From contig NAJO01000010.1 of the NCBI GenBank assembly GCA_002077065.1, positions 372,001 to 436,000 on the forward strand: a stretch of 64,000 nt of DNA, given 5' to 3'. Of the stretch, positions 43,092 through 55,214 are shown in pieces. The number at the start of each line of letters is the position of its first letter. Positions within the stretch are counted from its first letter, which is position 1. The notes beneath the pieces are model-generated. The model ran no database searches. It had not been told where the DNA came from and was given only the letters and a program-made list of their open reading frames with translations. Source of the stretch: Cryoendolithus antarcticus. Its lineage: Eukaryota > Ascomycota > Dothideomycetes > Cladosporiales > Cladosporiaceae. The translations under genes and the position numbers were made by a program.

Positions 43092-44520
43092 ATGAAGCTC
43101 GACACTCGCGCGCTGCGGTACCTTACCACCGAAGACTGGCGGGTACTGGCTGCAGTAAGTCAATCGCGCATGAGCACTGGAAATCTGCGACTGACGAGAC
43201 TAAAGCGTCGCATAGGTCGAGCAAGGAAGCAAGAACCATGAGGTCGTGCCAACACCGCTGATCGCGCAGCTTTCGGGCATGCGCGGTGGCAACAATGTCC
43301 ACAAGAATATTTCGACGCTGGCTAAGGATGGTTTGATCGCCAAGGTGAAGAACGCTCGATATGATGGCTACCGACTCACCTACGGCGGTCTCGACTACCT
43401 AGCACTCAACACACACCGGAAGGGCGACACGATATTCAGTCTCGGCAACCAGATCGGCGTAGGGAAAGAGTCGGACATCTATGTCTGCGCCTCTCCATCC
43501 TCGAGACAGCTCGTCTTGAAGTTGCACAGACTAGGGCGCATCTCGTTCCGCACAGTCAAAGCGAACCGTGACTACCTCCGGAATCGCAATGCCGGCAGCT
43601 GGATGTACCTCAGCCGACTGGCAGCACAAAAGGAGCATGCGTTCATGAAAGTGCTACACAGAGAAGGCTTCCCAGTCCCGGAGCCAGTAGCTTGGAGCAG
43701 GCACACAGTCGTCATGGAGTTTATCGATGCGTTCCCACTGAGAATGATTGATAGTGTGCCAGACCCAGGCAAGCTGTACGCAGAGCTCATGGACATGATT
43801 GTACAGCTCGCTCAACGCGGACTGATACATGGAGACTTCAATGAGTTCAACATCTTGATCAAGGAGAAAGGCGGCTCGGGCGGGCAGAGGGAGGAGGAGA
43901 CCGAGGAAGGCTCGGCGTTCGCCAAGGATGCGACGCTCACGCCCATCCTCATCGACTTCCCACAGACCCTCAGCACAAATCACACGAACGCGGAGTTTTA
44001 CTTCGATCGAGATGTGAATTGTGTCAAGCGGTACTTTGAGCGTCGTTTGCGGTATACTTCAGACGAACCTGGTCCTTTCTTGAAGGACGCGATCAAGGGC
44101 ATTGACAATGAGCGAAGGCTGGACGTCGAGGTTGAAGCCACAGGTTTCAGCAGGAAGATGGCAAAGGAGCTTGATCGTTTCGTCGAGCCGGTGTCGAACG
44201 AAGTGGAGGGAGCCGAGGCTGTGCCTGCCGATGAAGACGATCTCGAGGACGAAGACGAGGATGAACAGGAGGAAGCGGAGATCGATATTGAAGATGTGGA
44301 AGGCTTCGAGCCTGAGAGGGAGAGCAGAGAGGCAGGTGCTCTAGAGCAGCCCGATGACGCCACAGTCTCGCTCGAAGATCTTGCTCTCGATGATGATCTT
44401 GCTGTCAAAGATCCGAGACTGTTCGCAGATGGCCTGTCGGCATTGCAGATGTCACAGGACGCTACGGTGGTGGCACAAAAGGTCAAGACGAAGAAGAAAG
44501 CGGCTGGCTGGGCGATTTGA
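43092..44520 (+). CDS. RIO2: Serine/threonine-protein kinase Rio2 (40S ribosome maturation)
   Basis: Rio2 is an atypical kinase/ATPase for late cytoplasmic maturation of the 40S subunit. Exons 43092-43154 and 43216-44520, with a 61-bp phase-0 intron, give 455 residues. The N-terminal winged helix starts MKLDTRALRYLTTEDWRV and continues NHEVVPTPLIAQLSGMRGG. The RIO kinase domain has the ATP loop GVGKESDIYV, the lysine in LVLKLHRLGRISFR, the catalytic loop LIHGDFNEFNILI and the metal-binding LIDFPQT. A small insert (GGSGGQREEETEEGS) lies between the last two. The C-terminal ~120 residues are strongly acidic, as in other fungal Rio2 proteins. Confidence 0.96.
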
Positions 44521-44792
44521 GAACTTCCCCGGCTGCGAATTGGCGGCGAAGCGTGAGAGCCTAGATAGTTTCATCAAGCCGTTCTGCGCTACCCAGGATT
44601 CAAGTACCAAGTCCGTGTAGGCCTAGTGTTGGTCCACCTTGCGATCCCAGTTACATACAGTAGCGCTGAATCGCGGCTAAACGTAAATTAAGCGCGCTCG
44701 GGAGCGCTTAAATCAGCGGCAGCTTCTCCTGTACTGGCAGCCTCCACGTACAATGTCGCTGATGACAATGCTACCGAATCCTCTGCGGCATC

Positions 44793-47679
44793 ATGACCGC
44801 CGCCTCGAAGGTCCAGCTGCCTCAGCTAGGTAACGTAGACAGTGTTGACGCTTTGGTGTCGAAGCTCTCCTCGTGAGTCGCGTGCATTTGCCTACTGCCT
44901 TGACGGTACTGATTCACCTTCAGCTATATTAGCAAGATCATTGAGACGCCGCACACATTTGAGGAGCTACGCACGACGCTTTATGCTGAGACGCTGAAGC
45001 CGCTGGTACAGCATCTGACTGATGAGGTTCATCACCCTGGTGTTGTGCATGCACTACTGTACGATGTCCTCGAACACGGAATGAGCGCCTGTTCTCACCT
45101 CTAACGTTGCATAGCATTGCGAAAGGGCACTACGTGACACTGGAGAGTGACGACGATCGCGGCATCAACGCTACGCGCGGGCTGAGCTGTGAGCTGGTGG
45201 CATGGAGATTCGTTACCCACCTCAGCAAACGAGATGCGATCGACCACCTCTGCGCGGATCTGCCCGGAGACTCGCAATATCACGATGATGTTGAAGGGTC
45301 TACGGACCTAGCGGCCTCTCCGGGAGCCGGTCTACTAGATGGTGCCAGCCGTGAACTAGGTGAAGGCTTCCGTGACGAAGACATACCCCTCCCTGCAGAG
45401 AGCGGACGAGTACCAGCGTCAGAGTACCGCGGCATGACCGCACTTGAGATTGCTGCTGTGACAGACGCGAAGAAGTTCCTAGCTCAACAGTCGGTGCAGC
45501 AGATCATCAATGGCATCTGGAATGGTGAAATCGTCTTCTGGAAGGAGATTAGCCAGCACGCTGTTAAGGAGGCGGAGATCTACAATCCCAAGAGATCTGA
45601 TCCGTTCTGTCGTCTGCGCGTCCCGCTATACCTGAAGGCGTTCGAATTCCTGTTCTTCGCCGCCTTCCTGGCCTTGTACTACTTCGTCCTCGTTGAGAAG
45701 ACGCCGCTTAGGACAGTGACTCCAGCAGAGGTACTGTTGTATGTTTGGATCGCGGCATTCATTCACAATGGTCAGTGTGCTCCGCATCAGCATGATCGCA
45801 CGAAGTGCTAACACCGGACATAGAGTTTGGCGAACTCTGGGACTCCGGACTTACACTATACTCGGTCGACTTCTGGTCGCTGTGGGACGTCTCTATCATC
45901 GCCATCGGCATCGCCTTCTTCATCTGTCGCATGATCGCCATATCGTCAGGCGATCGGCGAACTACGGACATCGCGTTCGACATCTTATCACTCGAAGGCA
46001 TCGTACTCGTTCCCAGGCGAGTTCATAGAATGCTATACAGCAGTAGGAGACTGGCGTACTGACTGTAGAGCGACAGGTTGTGCTCATTGCTAAGCCTGAG
46101 CCCATATTTTGGAACGCTTCTTGTGTCGTTGCGCGCAATGGCAAGTCTCGCACGTCATATCCGCACATTACTCGAATCTAACGCATCGCAGACCAAAGAC
46201 TTTATCAAGTTTCTGGGGCCAGTAGCTATTCTGTACATCGGTCAGTGTGCTGGCGCGAATCGCAAGGCTCTCGTTTTGACATGACTAGGTTTCAACACCA
46301 CTTTCGCCTTCCTCGCCCGAGGGACTATGTCGGTGCGCGAGACGAATGTACGTTCGAGATCAGTGCAACGAGTTCCGCAATCTATATCTCTGGCTAATCC
46401 GGCTCGTCGACTCAGTGGACACTCATACAAGTCTTCTTCGGCTCCAGCTATCTCGGCTTTGTTCGTTCCATCATCCAGACAATTGTGAATACCATGCTGA
46501 CATGCGCAGGGAGTTGCCGAACAGGTAAAGAGGATCAAGAGTTAAATCTTGCCGTGCTGTCTGCAGTGCTCACATCTCGCAGATCTCGCCCATCCTGGGT
46601 CCCCCACTCATGCTGCTATTCGTATGCCTGACTAACATTCTACTCGTCACTTCGTTGATATCGCTGTTGTCGAACAGCCTCACAAAGGTGGGTCAAGGGA
46701 AGCCACACCGTTGGTGTTTCGCTAAGCGCCGAGTAATTCTTTCATTGGCTGACAATATTTGATTTACAACACAGGTCATGGAGCACGCACGCGACGAGTA
46801 TCTCTTCGTGTACTGTGAGTCAAGTCCAGATGACTGCGGCCGCAATTGTGATGAGGCTCATGCTGATGGCGGTGCATGCAGCAATCTACGTTCTGGAGGC
46901 CTCCACATCCAACCGCTTAACATACTTCCTTCCTCCCACGGTGAGTTAGATCGATCACCGCAGCCGCCACGCTAGATGCTCTTGAATCTGTTGTGGGGTT
47001 CGGTCATCTGGGTGCTTGAATCATTGCTTCGCCCCAGAGCCCGCCAGGCAACCAATTTATCTCTGGCTACGGAGCATCAGTTCCGTGCAGAAGTCTGTGG
47101 CATGCGGTAGTTGGTGCAGAAGCCTGCGCCAATGAGCAGTGTGGAAAATTTGCCTACGTTGTTGGTCTCGTGCGGGAGTGCAAAATGACCTGACTGCATC
47201 GATGCACCTTACGAGCCCAATGCGGACATAGACTGACAAGTACGCAGAATCTACTGGCGTTACTCTTTCGACCCATGCGACTGATAGTACCGGCTGATAG
47301 CTTGCGCGCATACCGGATCATCCTCCTGAAAGCGACTCACTGGCCATTCGTAGGCCTGATCCTTGCATTCGAGAGTGGGCGGCAATTCCTTCACGATCGG
47401 CAGCGGGCGAAGACTCCCTTTGCCGCGCTCACCCAAAACTCCGCACCGGCGAACTTACTGCGCCGTCCGCAATCGACTTTACCCTCGTCGGTCGGTGCAG
47501 GAACCCAGACGAGATCATTGGACTGCCACGCGCAACCGGCAGATACACGCAATGGTACTACATCAGCGCCTGATGAAACGGTCCAAGCTCTGCAGCAGCT
47601 AGCTGATGGCTTGCGGACGCAGCTCCACAGTGTGGAGAGGATCTTGGAAGTCGAGCGATCTCGACGTTCTGCAACATGA
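44793..47679 (+). CDS. TRP-like calcium/cation channel (Yvc1-related fungal family), 13 exons
   Basis: Predicted six-helix non-selective cation channel, related to the fungal vacuolar TRP channel group. Exons: 44793-44872, 44924-45058, 45115-45770, 45824-46016, 46077-46140, 46192-46240, 46289-46347, 46416-46460, 46510-46524, 46583-46687, 46775-46814, 46882-46940, 47248-47679; 643 residues, every phase consistent. Motifs: LSCELVAWRFVTHLSKRDAI; TM1 FLFFAAFLALYYFVLV; FWSLWDVSIIAIGIAFFICR; FDILSLEGIVLVPR; LLSLSPYFGTLLVSL; pore region TLIQVFFGSSYLGFG; last TM LGPPLMLLFVCLTNILLVTS; then VMEHARDEYLFVY and RPMRLIVPADSL. A coiled coil ends the protein. Introns 4 and 5 use GC donors, exon 9 is only 15 nt, and intron 12 is 307 bp. 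Confidence 0.85.
46941..47247 (+). other. Unusually long intron (307 bp) in the TRP-like channel gene
   Basis: Spliced as one intron, it joins FLPPT to NLLALLFRP in phase 0, which fits the family. Other introns in this gene are 48-87 bp. No gene or RNA structure was recognised inside; two introns flanking a small exon cannot be excluded. Confidence 0.55.
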
Positions 47680-48541
47680 TCGCACTCAGCGTACGAGTAC
47701 TTGGATGTTCCCCATACGGAAGTCTCCGCCAACACCACGGACCAACTATCAGCCCACGCGAGCACTACGACAAAGTGGAGATCGCAGAGCGTGATATTGC
47801 CGTGAACCCGGGCGCTTGCCAGGTGCACATGTCACCTTAAGCGCAAAAGCACAATTGTGTGAGTGGCTACGACAAGGATCAAGGGAACGGCACGCGTGTA
47901 AAACGGCAGCGGAAATGCATGTGGCATCTATTAGTGCTTCTTAGCGCAACCGAGCTGTCGGTACTGATGCCAAGGCGCCATCGACGCCATTGATCCTATT
48001 GCACAGTAGCCTGGCCAGCAGCCGCCGCACAGCCAATCTGCCACAACTTGCGACCCCGGCCGGCACTGCCCTTCTGCCTGCCGTCCGCAGCAATCGCAAT
48101 GAGCATAGCCTTGCGTTTCAAATGAACTTATCTGGCGACAGTCACCGAGATCGTAGGACCCACTACATCTGCGGCATTGTTGGAGCTAGCGGAGCACTCT
48201 GCTAGACACCCGTCACTAGGCGTGGGTGTACTGCTCCTTCGTGCTCGGACCATCATATGCGTAACCCTAGATCGTCTTCAGGCAGGTTGAAGCTAAGCAT
48301 ATGCAGGTGGTGAACTATCGCCTGAAGGTTGGACAGAAACTCTTCAACTTCATCTGTAACCGCCTCTCTATTCGCACTGCCTCCAGTTCCATTTTTGCAT
48401 TTTGCTGTGCATCTCTCATGATGTAGTCTAATGTTGATAGCTTAGCTTTCTGATATAATCTGGTTCGGAGGGCCGGCAAAGGCAGCACCACCTTCCTTCA
48501 GGCCAATCCTTCCCGATTCGATCGATTCCATCCTGATCAAG
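47680..48541. other. Intergenic region upstream of the C2H2 zinc-finger gene
   Basis: 862 bp between two plus-strand genes. It probably holds the promoter and a long 5' UTR of the zinc-finger gene. No credible coding frame recognised. Confidence 0.4.
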
Positions 48542-49885
48542 ATGAGCTTCTTTCCAAGTCCCGATCCGCAGCGACTGCGCGACTCGCTCGTTCAACACAA
48601 CACCACACCATACTACCAGACACCACCTGCCTCAGCCAATCCGCAGTCATTACTCAAGCAGTACACCCTCCCATTCAGCGGCAACGATCACGCTTTCGAT
48701 GCTACCTTGCACTCGACAACGTGGCCAGAGGAGCCAAGAGGGCTTGGACTAGTGACCTTCGCCGAAGCAATGAACTCGACCTTGAGCACTGCAGCCACGC
48801 CTGTGCTGAGCGCCAACACGCACTTCACGTGGCCGAACGATTTCACAGCTGGCCCTTCATCGACCCCAAGCCTTGCTAACTGGCGTAGTCCAACATGGGG
48901 CAGCAGCTGCGATCCGTTCGCGACACCGCTGTCGACCGCTGCGGCCTGGACACCGCAGCTTGCTACCAGCGGAGAACACCACTACTCGCCCAATGACTCA
49001 CAACGCAGCGCAAGTACCCACGCTTCGAGCATACCGTCTCCCTTTGCGCAGACAGATGGTCTGCCGACCATGAGTCACCCGCCCAGCATCAAGCTCGAGG
49101 ACCAGACTGCTTATGGCGCACACCAACTACACTTCATTCCTGAGATGGGGCAGTCCATGCAGTCTCTGCAAGTAAGACCCTGCGATCTGATCGCCGACGC
49201 ATCGTACCAACCATACGGCATCGTAAGCATAGCAGGCAGCCCAGAGGTGGACGAAGACGTAAAGCCCATGATGACGCGCCGTCGATCAACATATCGTCGC
49301 ACGCAGTCAACCGGTAGCTTCTCGGACGGTCCCATCGACAGTCGTCCGAAGCGTGGGTTCACGAAGCCGGAGACCGCGAATTGCGCTTGCGATCAGTGCG
49401 GCAAGCTGTTCCAACGATCTTACAACCTCAAGGCTCATCTAGATACGCATGCGCCGAACCGAGAACACCCACATGTGTGTATGCATAGCGGATGCGACAA
49501 GCGATTCGTGCGACGGACGGATCTTGTGCGACACGAGGCAAGCGTGAGTGTTTCCAGTCATCCGATGACCTGGACTTTGCTGATAGATGCCAGGTACACC
49601 TCAAGGAACGCAACTTCACATGCCATCTCTGCGACAGTGCCTTTGCACGCAAAGACACTTTGCGAAGGTACGTGACGATCCCCATCATAGCTAGGGATGA
49701 AGACTGACTCGATCGACAGGCACATCGACGATGGCTGTCCAAAGCGACCGGAATGCAGGAAGCGCTCGACAGTGAAGAAACGACGATCTTCTTCGACTCT
49801 GCAATCACGAGGAACTTCCGTACAGCACACCCAGGATTTCTCGCCCACTCAGTCTCCTCTCAGATACCCAGTACGCTACATATAA
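48542..49885 (+). CDS. C2H2 zinc-finger transcription factor
   Basis: Three exons: 48542-49543, 49594-49667 and 49720-49885; introns of 50 and 52 bp; 413 residues. The first ~250 residues are Ser/Thr/Pro/Gln-rich, like a transactivation region. A basic stretch (MMTRRRSTYRRTQSTG) precedes three zinc fingers: CACDQCGKLFQRSYNLKAHL ending DTH; VCMHSGCDKRFVRRTDLVRH ending SVH; and FTCHLCDSAFARKDTLRRHI, whose last ligand appears to be Cys (C2HC). The second and third fingers are each interrupted by an intron. The C-terminus is basic (RKRSTVKKRR). DNA target and pathway are unknown. The reading across both introns is supported by the completed finger spacing. Confidence 0.88.
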
Positions 49886-51294
49886 CACTCGAGGTACAGG
49901 CCATAATACATGAACTTTAGGGGCGGCAATCTGTTTGGCATTATGGCATAGCAAGGCGCTGGCGGCACCACTGATCATTGATACACCCGAGACTACTCGG
50001 AACTATGGGAGTACAGGCATTGGCAGGTGCCAGAGCAGCACCGGGGCTCGCATAGATCGTTTGGCAATTCTACTCCTCCTTCAGCTCCTGCGCTGCCTCG
50101 CACCACTTGCACTGGCAATTCAAGCTAGACAATGCTAGTGCATCGAGCTAGTGCCAATCATCAAACCGATTGCAACAACATCCCCACATGATTTACCACA
50201 ATGTCGGGTATGGGAAACGAAGCCAGTCTGGTCGACGAACTACAGTTCATTCAAAGCATGCTAGGACCACGTAATATAGCGATCACATGTCCAGGATGGA
50301 CTGCACACGCGGGATCAGCATAGTATACTGCCCGCCAGCCACTCAGCCTCCACGTTAGACCCACCTTCAAACACCGGTGAATCCTTCAAGCACAGCGCCC
50401 ACCGGGGATCTGGCAATCTGAGCCATATTGCTCTCGGTTCCTCGCCTCTACCCAAGCGACCCCACGTTCAGCGAACCAAGCAGCGTCCGTAACCGCCCAT
50501 ATCAACCTCAGTGCCATTTCTCATTGGCTCATGCGCGTCAATTTACGCGGTCACTGTTGGTTACTGCCGGACCAACATACGCTAAATCATGCAGCCACGG
50601 CTGAGGATAAATGGTGTTTCCACACGTGCAAGTAAAAGCGATGGCGTGGTGTCAATTTAGCTTTCGGGCAAGGCGTTAGAGGGTGGGTCGGGGAAGTTGG
50701 AGATCGGAGCCAGGATAAAGGCGGGTGAAGATTGGCTCTGCGCCCCGAATGCGCCGTTAGGCGCCCTGCTTGACTCGTGGGGTTGAGCGTTATCGCTCGA
50801 CTTTCCTACCCGTAAGAAAGCAATGTGCAATGCCCTATGAGCTCCTTCACGAACAGCAGAGCCGATTTCCGCACTCCTAGTGCAGTAGTAGATCTCAGTC
50901 TGGTCACTTCCAATCAATCTTTGAGCGGCCCTCGTAGGAACGCGTCGAGCAATCAAGGAGAGATCAGCGAATGTCGCATCAGACATGGGCCGCAACTAAG
51001 ACCACCCGTCCGCAGCCAGTCTGGAAGCGATCGTTGCGATCAGTTGACAGCAGTACTGCCTGATTGCTTGCGGACTTGGTGTATCGACTTGTAGAGCACG
51101 TGGAAATTTACAAGACCATTCAGGCACTTTGCTATACATGTATGCATTCACCAGCGTCACTTGCTTGGGCAGAACTCGATAAGCTCATGGACCGTCCCGC
51201 TTTCCGTCAGACCCCACAGTGACAACATCGCGTCCACTGGCTGCCTCGAACCGAACGTGCCCACAGCATAGACAACTCTCCCCAGACGAATGAT
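49886..51294. other. Intergenic region between the zinc-finger gene and the PI31 gene
   Basis: 1409 bp, the longest gap in the window. Frames such as 50657-50995 (minus) show no protein likeness. No tRNA, repeat or mobile element was recognised. Confidence 0.4.
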
Positions 51295-52452
51295 ATGGAC
51301 ATCACCAGAGCTTCACAACTGACGGGAGTCACCATGGGCACTCCGTCCGCTATCTCGGGCAACGTCATGTCTGCTCCTTCGCTCAGCTCATTTATGAGTG
51401 CAAGTCTGCCGAAAAATGCGTCGCCACAGCTCAAAACGGCGTACGATGCAATAGCTCTGGCATCACATGCAGCTTTGCTAGCAACCGGCTTCAGACTGGT
51501 AGGTCTGGGTGAGGAGCATAGGCTCGACGTCTCGGCAGATTCTCAGCAGCCTCACATCCTACCCTCAGAATGGAACGCACACGCCGGATCGTACGCCTTC
51601 CGCTACAAACACTCACAGTCCAGCATGGAATATTTGCTCAAGGTCAATCGTATGGGCAACAAAGCCGTGATCATGGGTATGGGTATGGGCGACGACAAGA
51701 CCCACACATTTGACGTCAAGATCTCTGAGTTCATCTCCGAGGGCAATTTGCCAGCATCGCCCGCACGCGATGCAGAGAACAACGAAGAGGACTTACTTGA
51801 ACGCCTCGGCGCTATCTTCATCACTGTGGGACGGCTCTCGGACTTTGGAAGCTTGTTTCGTCTCAACATCATTCAGAAGTTGATCCCCAGCCTACAGAAG
51901 GAAGGCTACCAGGAAACGTCATCCGGGCAATCCTCCAGCGCACAGACGAATGAACCACGCCAACCTCGACAACCACGCGGTGCAGACCGATCAGACTTCG
52001 ATCCCTTCGGGGACGGCCCAGTCCCACGCCCTTACCCACTTGCAGATCCTCTCGCACAACCCCGTCGGCCACTACCAGAACCCATGCCAGGCTTCGACGA
52101 CGATTTCGAGATGCAACGACCCTTCCGAGGCGGCATGCCGGGTGGTGGCGGCTTTCCTAGGATCGGCGACCGAGACTTGTATCCGCAAGGCCTGGGACCC
52201 AATGATGGTATGCGTGGTGGCGTGGGACCTGGGTTAGGCGGTATGGGCGGTGGCGGCATGCATCCAACGTTCGATGATCCGCTGTTCGCGGGCCAAGGGC
52301 AGAGGGGAGGCGGTTTCGACCCGCAAGCTCCACCTGGAGCGAGGTATGATCCCATCGGGCCCGGCAACAGAGGTGGACACCCCAGAGGTGCGGGCATGGG
52401 TGGGCGGCCGCCGAACCCATTTGGCGGCTTCGGAGGGAACGACTTCATTTGA
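51295..52452 (+). CDS. Proteasome inhibitor/regulator PI31-like protein
   Basis: PI31 (PSMF1; yeast Fub1) binds the 20S proteasome core and modulates its assembly or activity. Intronless, 385 residues. The N-terminal FP-type domain (about 30-205) is seen in LKTAYDAIALASHAALLATG, FRLVGLGEEHRLD, PSEWNAHAGSYAFRYKH and a block containing NIIQKLIPSLQKEGY. The C-terminal half is Pro/Gly-rich and holds the conserved PI31 tail motifs SDFDPFGDG, HPTFDDPLF and PPGARYDPIGP, ending GGFGGNDFI. Gly/Met repeats sit between them. It is the second proteasome gene of the window, 8.5 kb from RPN1. Fungal members are less studied, so inhibition as such is not claimed. Confidence 0.9.
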   Translation: MDITRASQLTGVTMGTPSAISGNVMSAPSLSSFMSASLPKNASPQLKTAYDAIALASHAALLATGFRLVGLGEEHRLDVSADSQQPHILPSEWNAHAGSYAFRYKHSQSSMEYLLKVNRMGNKAVIMGMGMGDDKTHTFDVKISEFISEGNLPASPARDAENNEEDLLERLGAIFITVGRLSDFGSLFRLNIIQKLIPSLQKEGYQETSSGQSSSAQTNEPRQPRQPRGADRSDFDPFGDGPVPRPYPLADPLAQPRRPLPEPMPGFDDDFEMQRPFRGGMPGGGGFPRIGDRDLYPQGLGPNDGMRGGVGPGLGGMGGGGMHPTFDDPLFAGQGQRGGGFDPQAPPGARYDPIGPGNRGGHPRGAGMGGRPPNPFGGFGGNDFI

Positions 52453-52585
52453 AGGGGATTGTATGATGTGTGATGATATGCATGAGATATGATTCGACGA
52501 GCATGATGGAGTAATGTAGACAGACAACTCATGTATTACAGACTCTAGCATCGCTAATTCATGTCAAAGCCCACAACGGCTTCCA

Positions 52586-54617
52586 TCATACATGTCCGTT
52601 CCACTTCGCCGGCTCAATCGCCTCCTGATGCTGCTCCACCTCCCCATCGAACGGATCCGTTCCCTCGGCCACCGGCGTGGGCTGCAGAGCTTGCGCTGTA
52701 CCTTGTGTTTGCAGCTGACTGATCACACTCGCTCGCCTCTCAGTCAGACTCGGACGCTGCTTCTCGTAATCCGCTCTCTCAAGCGCAAGCCGCTCATGCG
52801 CCTGCTCACTCTCCTTGGCCTTGCGATCTGAGCCGCCACTAAACGTGCGCTTGTGGCCGACACTAGGTCTAGCACTTTCAGTGGGACTGGCAGTCTGTTT
52901 GTTTGCTGCCCAGGTCCAGGGCTTCAACCACTTATACTTTGTCGCGGGCAGCCAAGCTGGCTGATCTGAGGAGTCCGAAGGGTGCTTCTCCGAGGCTTGC
53001 GTGTCTTGGCCTTCAAGGTCTTCGTGCTTGTTGCGGCGCAGCCAGCCGAAGGACTTGCCGTCGTGATGGAACTTCCAAAAGCAAAAGCTGCCAAGAAACG
53101 TTCCGTCCGAGCCAGGGATGTGGTGCCATGGTCTCTCGCGCCAGCAGAAAACGCACACATCTACGAAACCCATTAGAGTCTGGCAGAATGAGGACATCAT
53201 ACTGAGACCGAAGACGGGATGCTTTGCGAAGTGATCACTGTAGCTCAGGAAGTGCGCCACCATGGGAATGATCCACAACAGCATGTAGATGACCGGATAG
53301 ATGAAGAGCATACGGAGCTGGCGCTGTATCGCAGATCGGCGTTGACGCATTGCGCGATCTGCGAGGTTGGTGGGTCCGTCGTCTGTCTGTAGTCCCGAAT
53401 CGCTTTTGCCTTCAATTATGGGCGCGAGGCCGTCGACTGATTGCGCGATGGAAGGGTGACCCGAGGCGATGGTGGAGACTGAGCCGCGCTGCTTGGTAGA
53501 GAAAATCGGGTGCGGAGCGGAGAAATCTTCCGCGAAGATACCTGGCGCTACCTGACGACTTCCCCGTCGCGAGGTAGGCATGCTGGCAGACGCCGAGGTT
53601 TCGATCGCTGCAGCGCCGAGCGGACCTCCCCATACTTGTCCGTCTCCAGCTGTCTTAATTGGCAGAGCTTTGACAGACTCTGGCGGTGTAGCCTTGGTCG
53701 ATGTGAGACCCTTCGTGCTCGCGTCGTCCGGCGCGATGCCTTCCTGGCCATGTTGACTTGCCATGTTCGTCATGGCGTTTCTATTAAAGGACCCGACGGC
53801 GGTGACGTCTACACTTGAGCTACGATCCCGCTCCTCGCCAAATACGCGGAACTCATAGCCCACATGCCAGTAGATGCGTATCGCAACACCCATGATATAA
53901 GCCCAGATCAAGTATCGAGGGATGTAAGAGAGCGCCAGTCGATACCAGAATGGCCGGACTGGTAGCCAGCACCACGCTCCTGCTACATTATATCCTCCAT
54001 TAGGATTCACGAAGGCTAATGCGGCCAGCAAAATGGGAATTAAGTAGTATAGACCGCGCACCCAGCCACGCACGTTGTACAAGCCATCGGTGCCCAGGCG
54101 CGACCATCTTGGCGGGAAGATTTGCAACGCCATGTGCATGCTAATAAACAGGATCGCAATATCTGGTAGATGCATCAGTGTGCTGCCTCCAGCGGATTTG
54201 AAAGCGCTCGATGGGCTTACCGCACTGCTCCAGTCCAAACGACAGGAACCACCCAGAGATCTGACAAAAGGCATCCCGACTCATCGGCATCGCTCCATTG
54301 GCGAATGTGTACGTCGAGTTAATAATGTAAGTCAAGCTCTTCCCGGCATCGCCAAGCAGGAGGAAGAAGATAAGCCTTCGACGGTAGTTCTTACGCATCT
54401 GCTTGAACCAGTAGATCGCGCAAAGACATGACGCGAGACTGATCCATGCCATTGTACAGCACAGGACTTGTATGATGTGCTTTTGAGCGACCGTTAGTCC
54501 AGTATTCGGGTCCAACGGGGCAGTCGACATCAGAGCTCGCGAGGAAAGCATGCGCGCTGCTACGTCCGTAGGCTGGAACGCCATGATGGCTCCGCTGAAT
54601 ATTGGAAGGACGCCCAT
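52586..54617 (-). CDS. Git3-type G protein-coupled receptor (nutrient/glucose-sensing class)
   Basis: Exons 54617-54221 and 54162-52586, with a 58-bp phase-1 intron, give 657 residues. Seven hydrophobic helices are visible: HIIQVLCCTMAWISLASCL; FFLLLGDAGKSLTYII; ISGWFLSFGLEQ plus IAILFISMHMALQIF (joined by the splice); LYYLIPILLAALAFV; YRLALSYIPRYLIWAYIMGV; LFIYPVIYMLLWIIPMVAHF; GLSMMSSFCQTLMGFVDVCV. A loop of about 170 residues between TM5 and TM6 and a long C-terminal tail are Ser-rich and disordered. The TM6-TM7 region matches the Git3 C-terminal domain. Family members signal carbon source through a G-alpha and cAMP; the ligand here is unknown. Confidence 0.88.
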
Positions 54618-55214
54618 GATGGTAAGATCTTAACGAACGATCGAATGCAGCGGTGAGAGGGGTTTTGTGCGTTCTAGCAGGTGGTGAGCCGCTGTTATAG
54701 GCTCGAGACTGTAGCTGATCACGGTCAATTGCCGAATCCAGGCACAATGCATTCATGAAGAAACTGTTGCCATGGCGGCCAGTGGAGGTCACTGTACCCG
54801 AGGAGAGTCGATCGTGCTACTGCCCTATGGTATGCGGCTCCGTCCGTTCGGGCTCAGCTTCGAGCAATAAAGAAGGCCGAAATTGTGCCCGCATTCCTCA
54901 AGCTCCGCCACGAGTTGTGAGCAGACTGTACTCGAGGTAATATTTGGCCGCTCAGGTTGCCCGGGAGACATCGCGGCCGCCGCAGAGAGTCTAGACATGA
55001 GAAGCCTGGAGCACAGGTATCATACTTGCTGGTACGATGCCCATTCAATCACATAGTAGGCAGTAGGCAACCACGCCGCCTTACGATTGACCCAGCTACC
55101 GCCAGTCTAGCTCCAGATCACATTAACATTTTTCTTCCGTCATGTCGGCCCTGTTGGGCTCCAGTATGATATCTCAGGGCGTGAAAGCCTTATGTTGCAC
55201 AGCAGTTCCCCAAC
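54618..55214. other. Intergenic region upstream of the GPCR gene
   Basis: 597 bp between two minus-strand genes; holds the GPCR promoter and the UCH-gene 3' UTR. Nothing specific recognised. Confidence 0.4.

Noticed and set aside
45771..46288. Introns 3 and 6 of the channel gene as related introner-like elements
   Set aside because: They share only the first 11 bases (GTCAGTGTGCT) and differ in the rest; likely coincidence around the donor site.
46941..47100. Exon starting at the ATG near 46976 inside the 307-bp intron
   Set aside because: The frame (MLLNLLWGSVIWVLESLL) is hydrophobic and tempting, but the direct join FLPPT to NLLALLFRP matches the family better and keeps phase.
50657..50995. 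112-residue minus-strand frame in the longest intergenic gap
   Set aside because: No recognisable protein features and no supporting splice structure.
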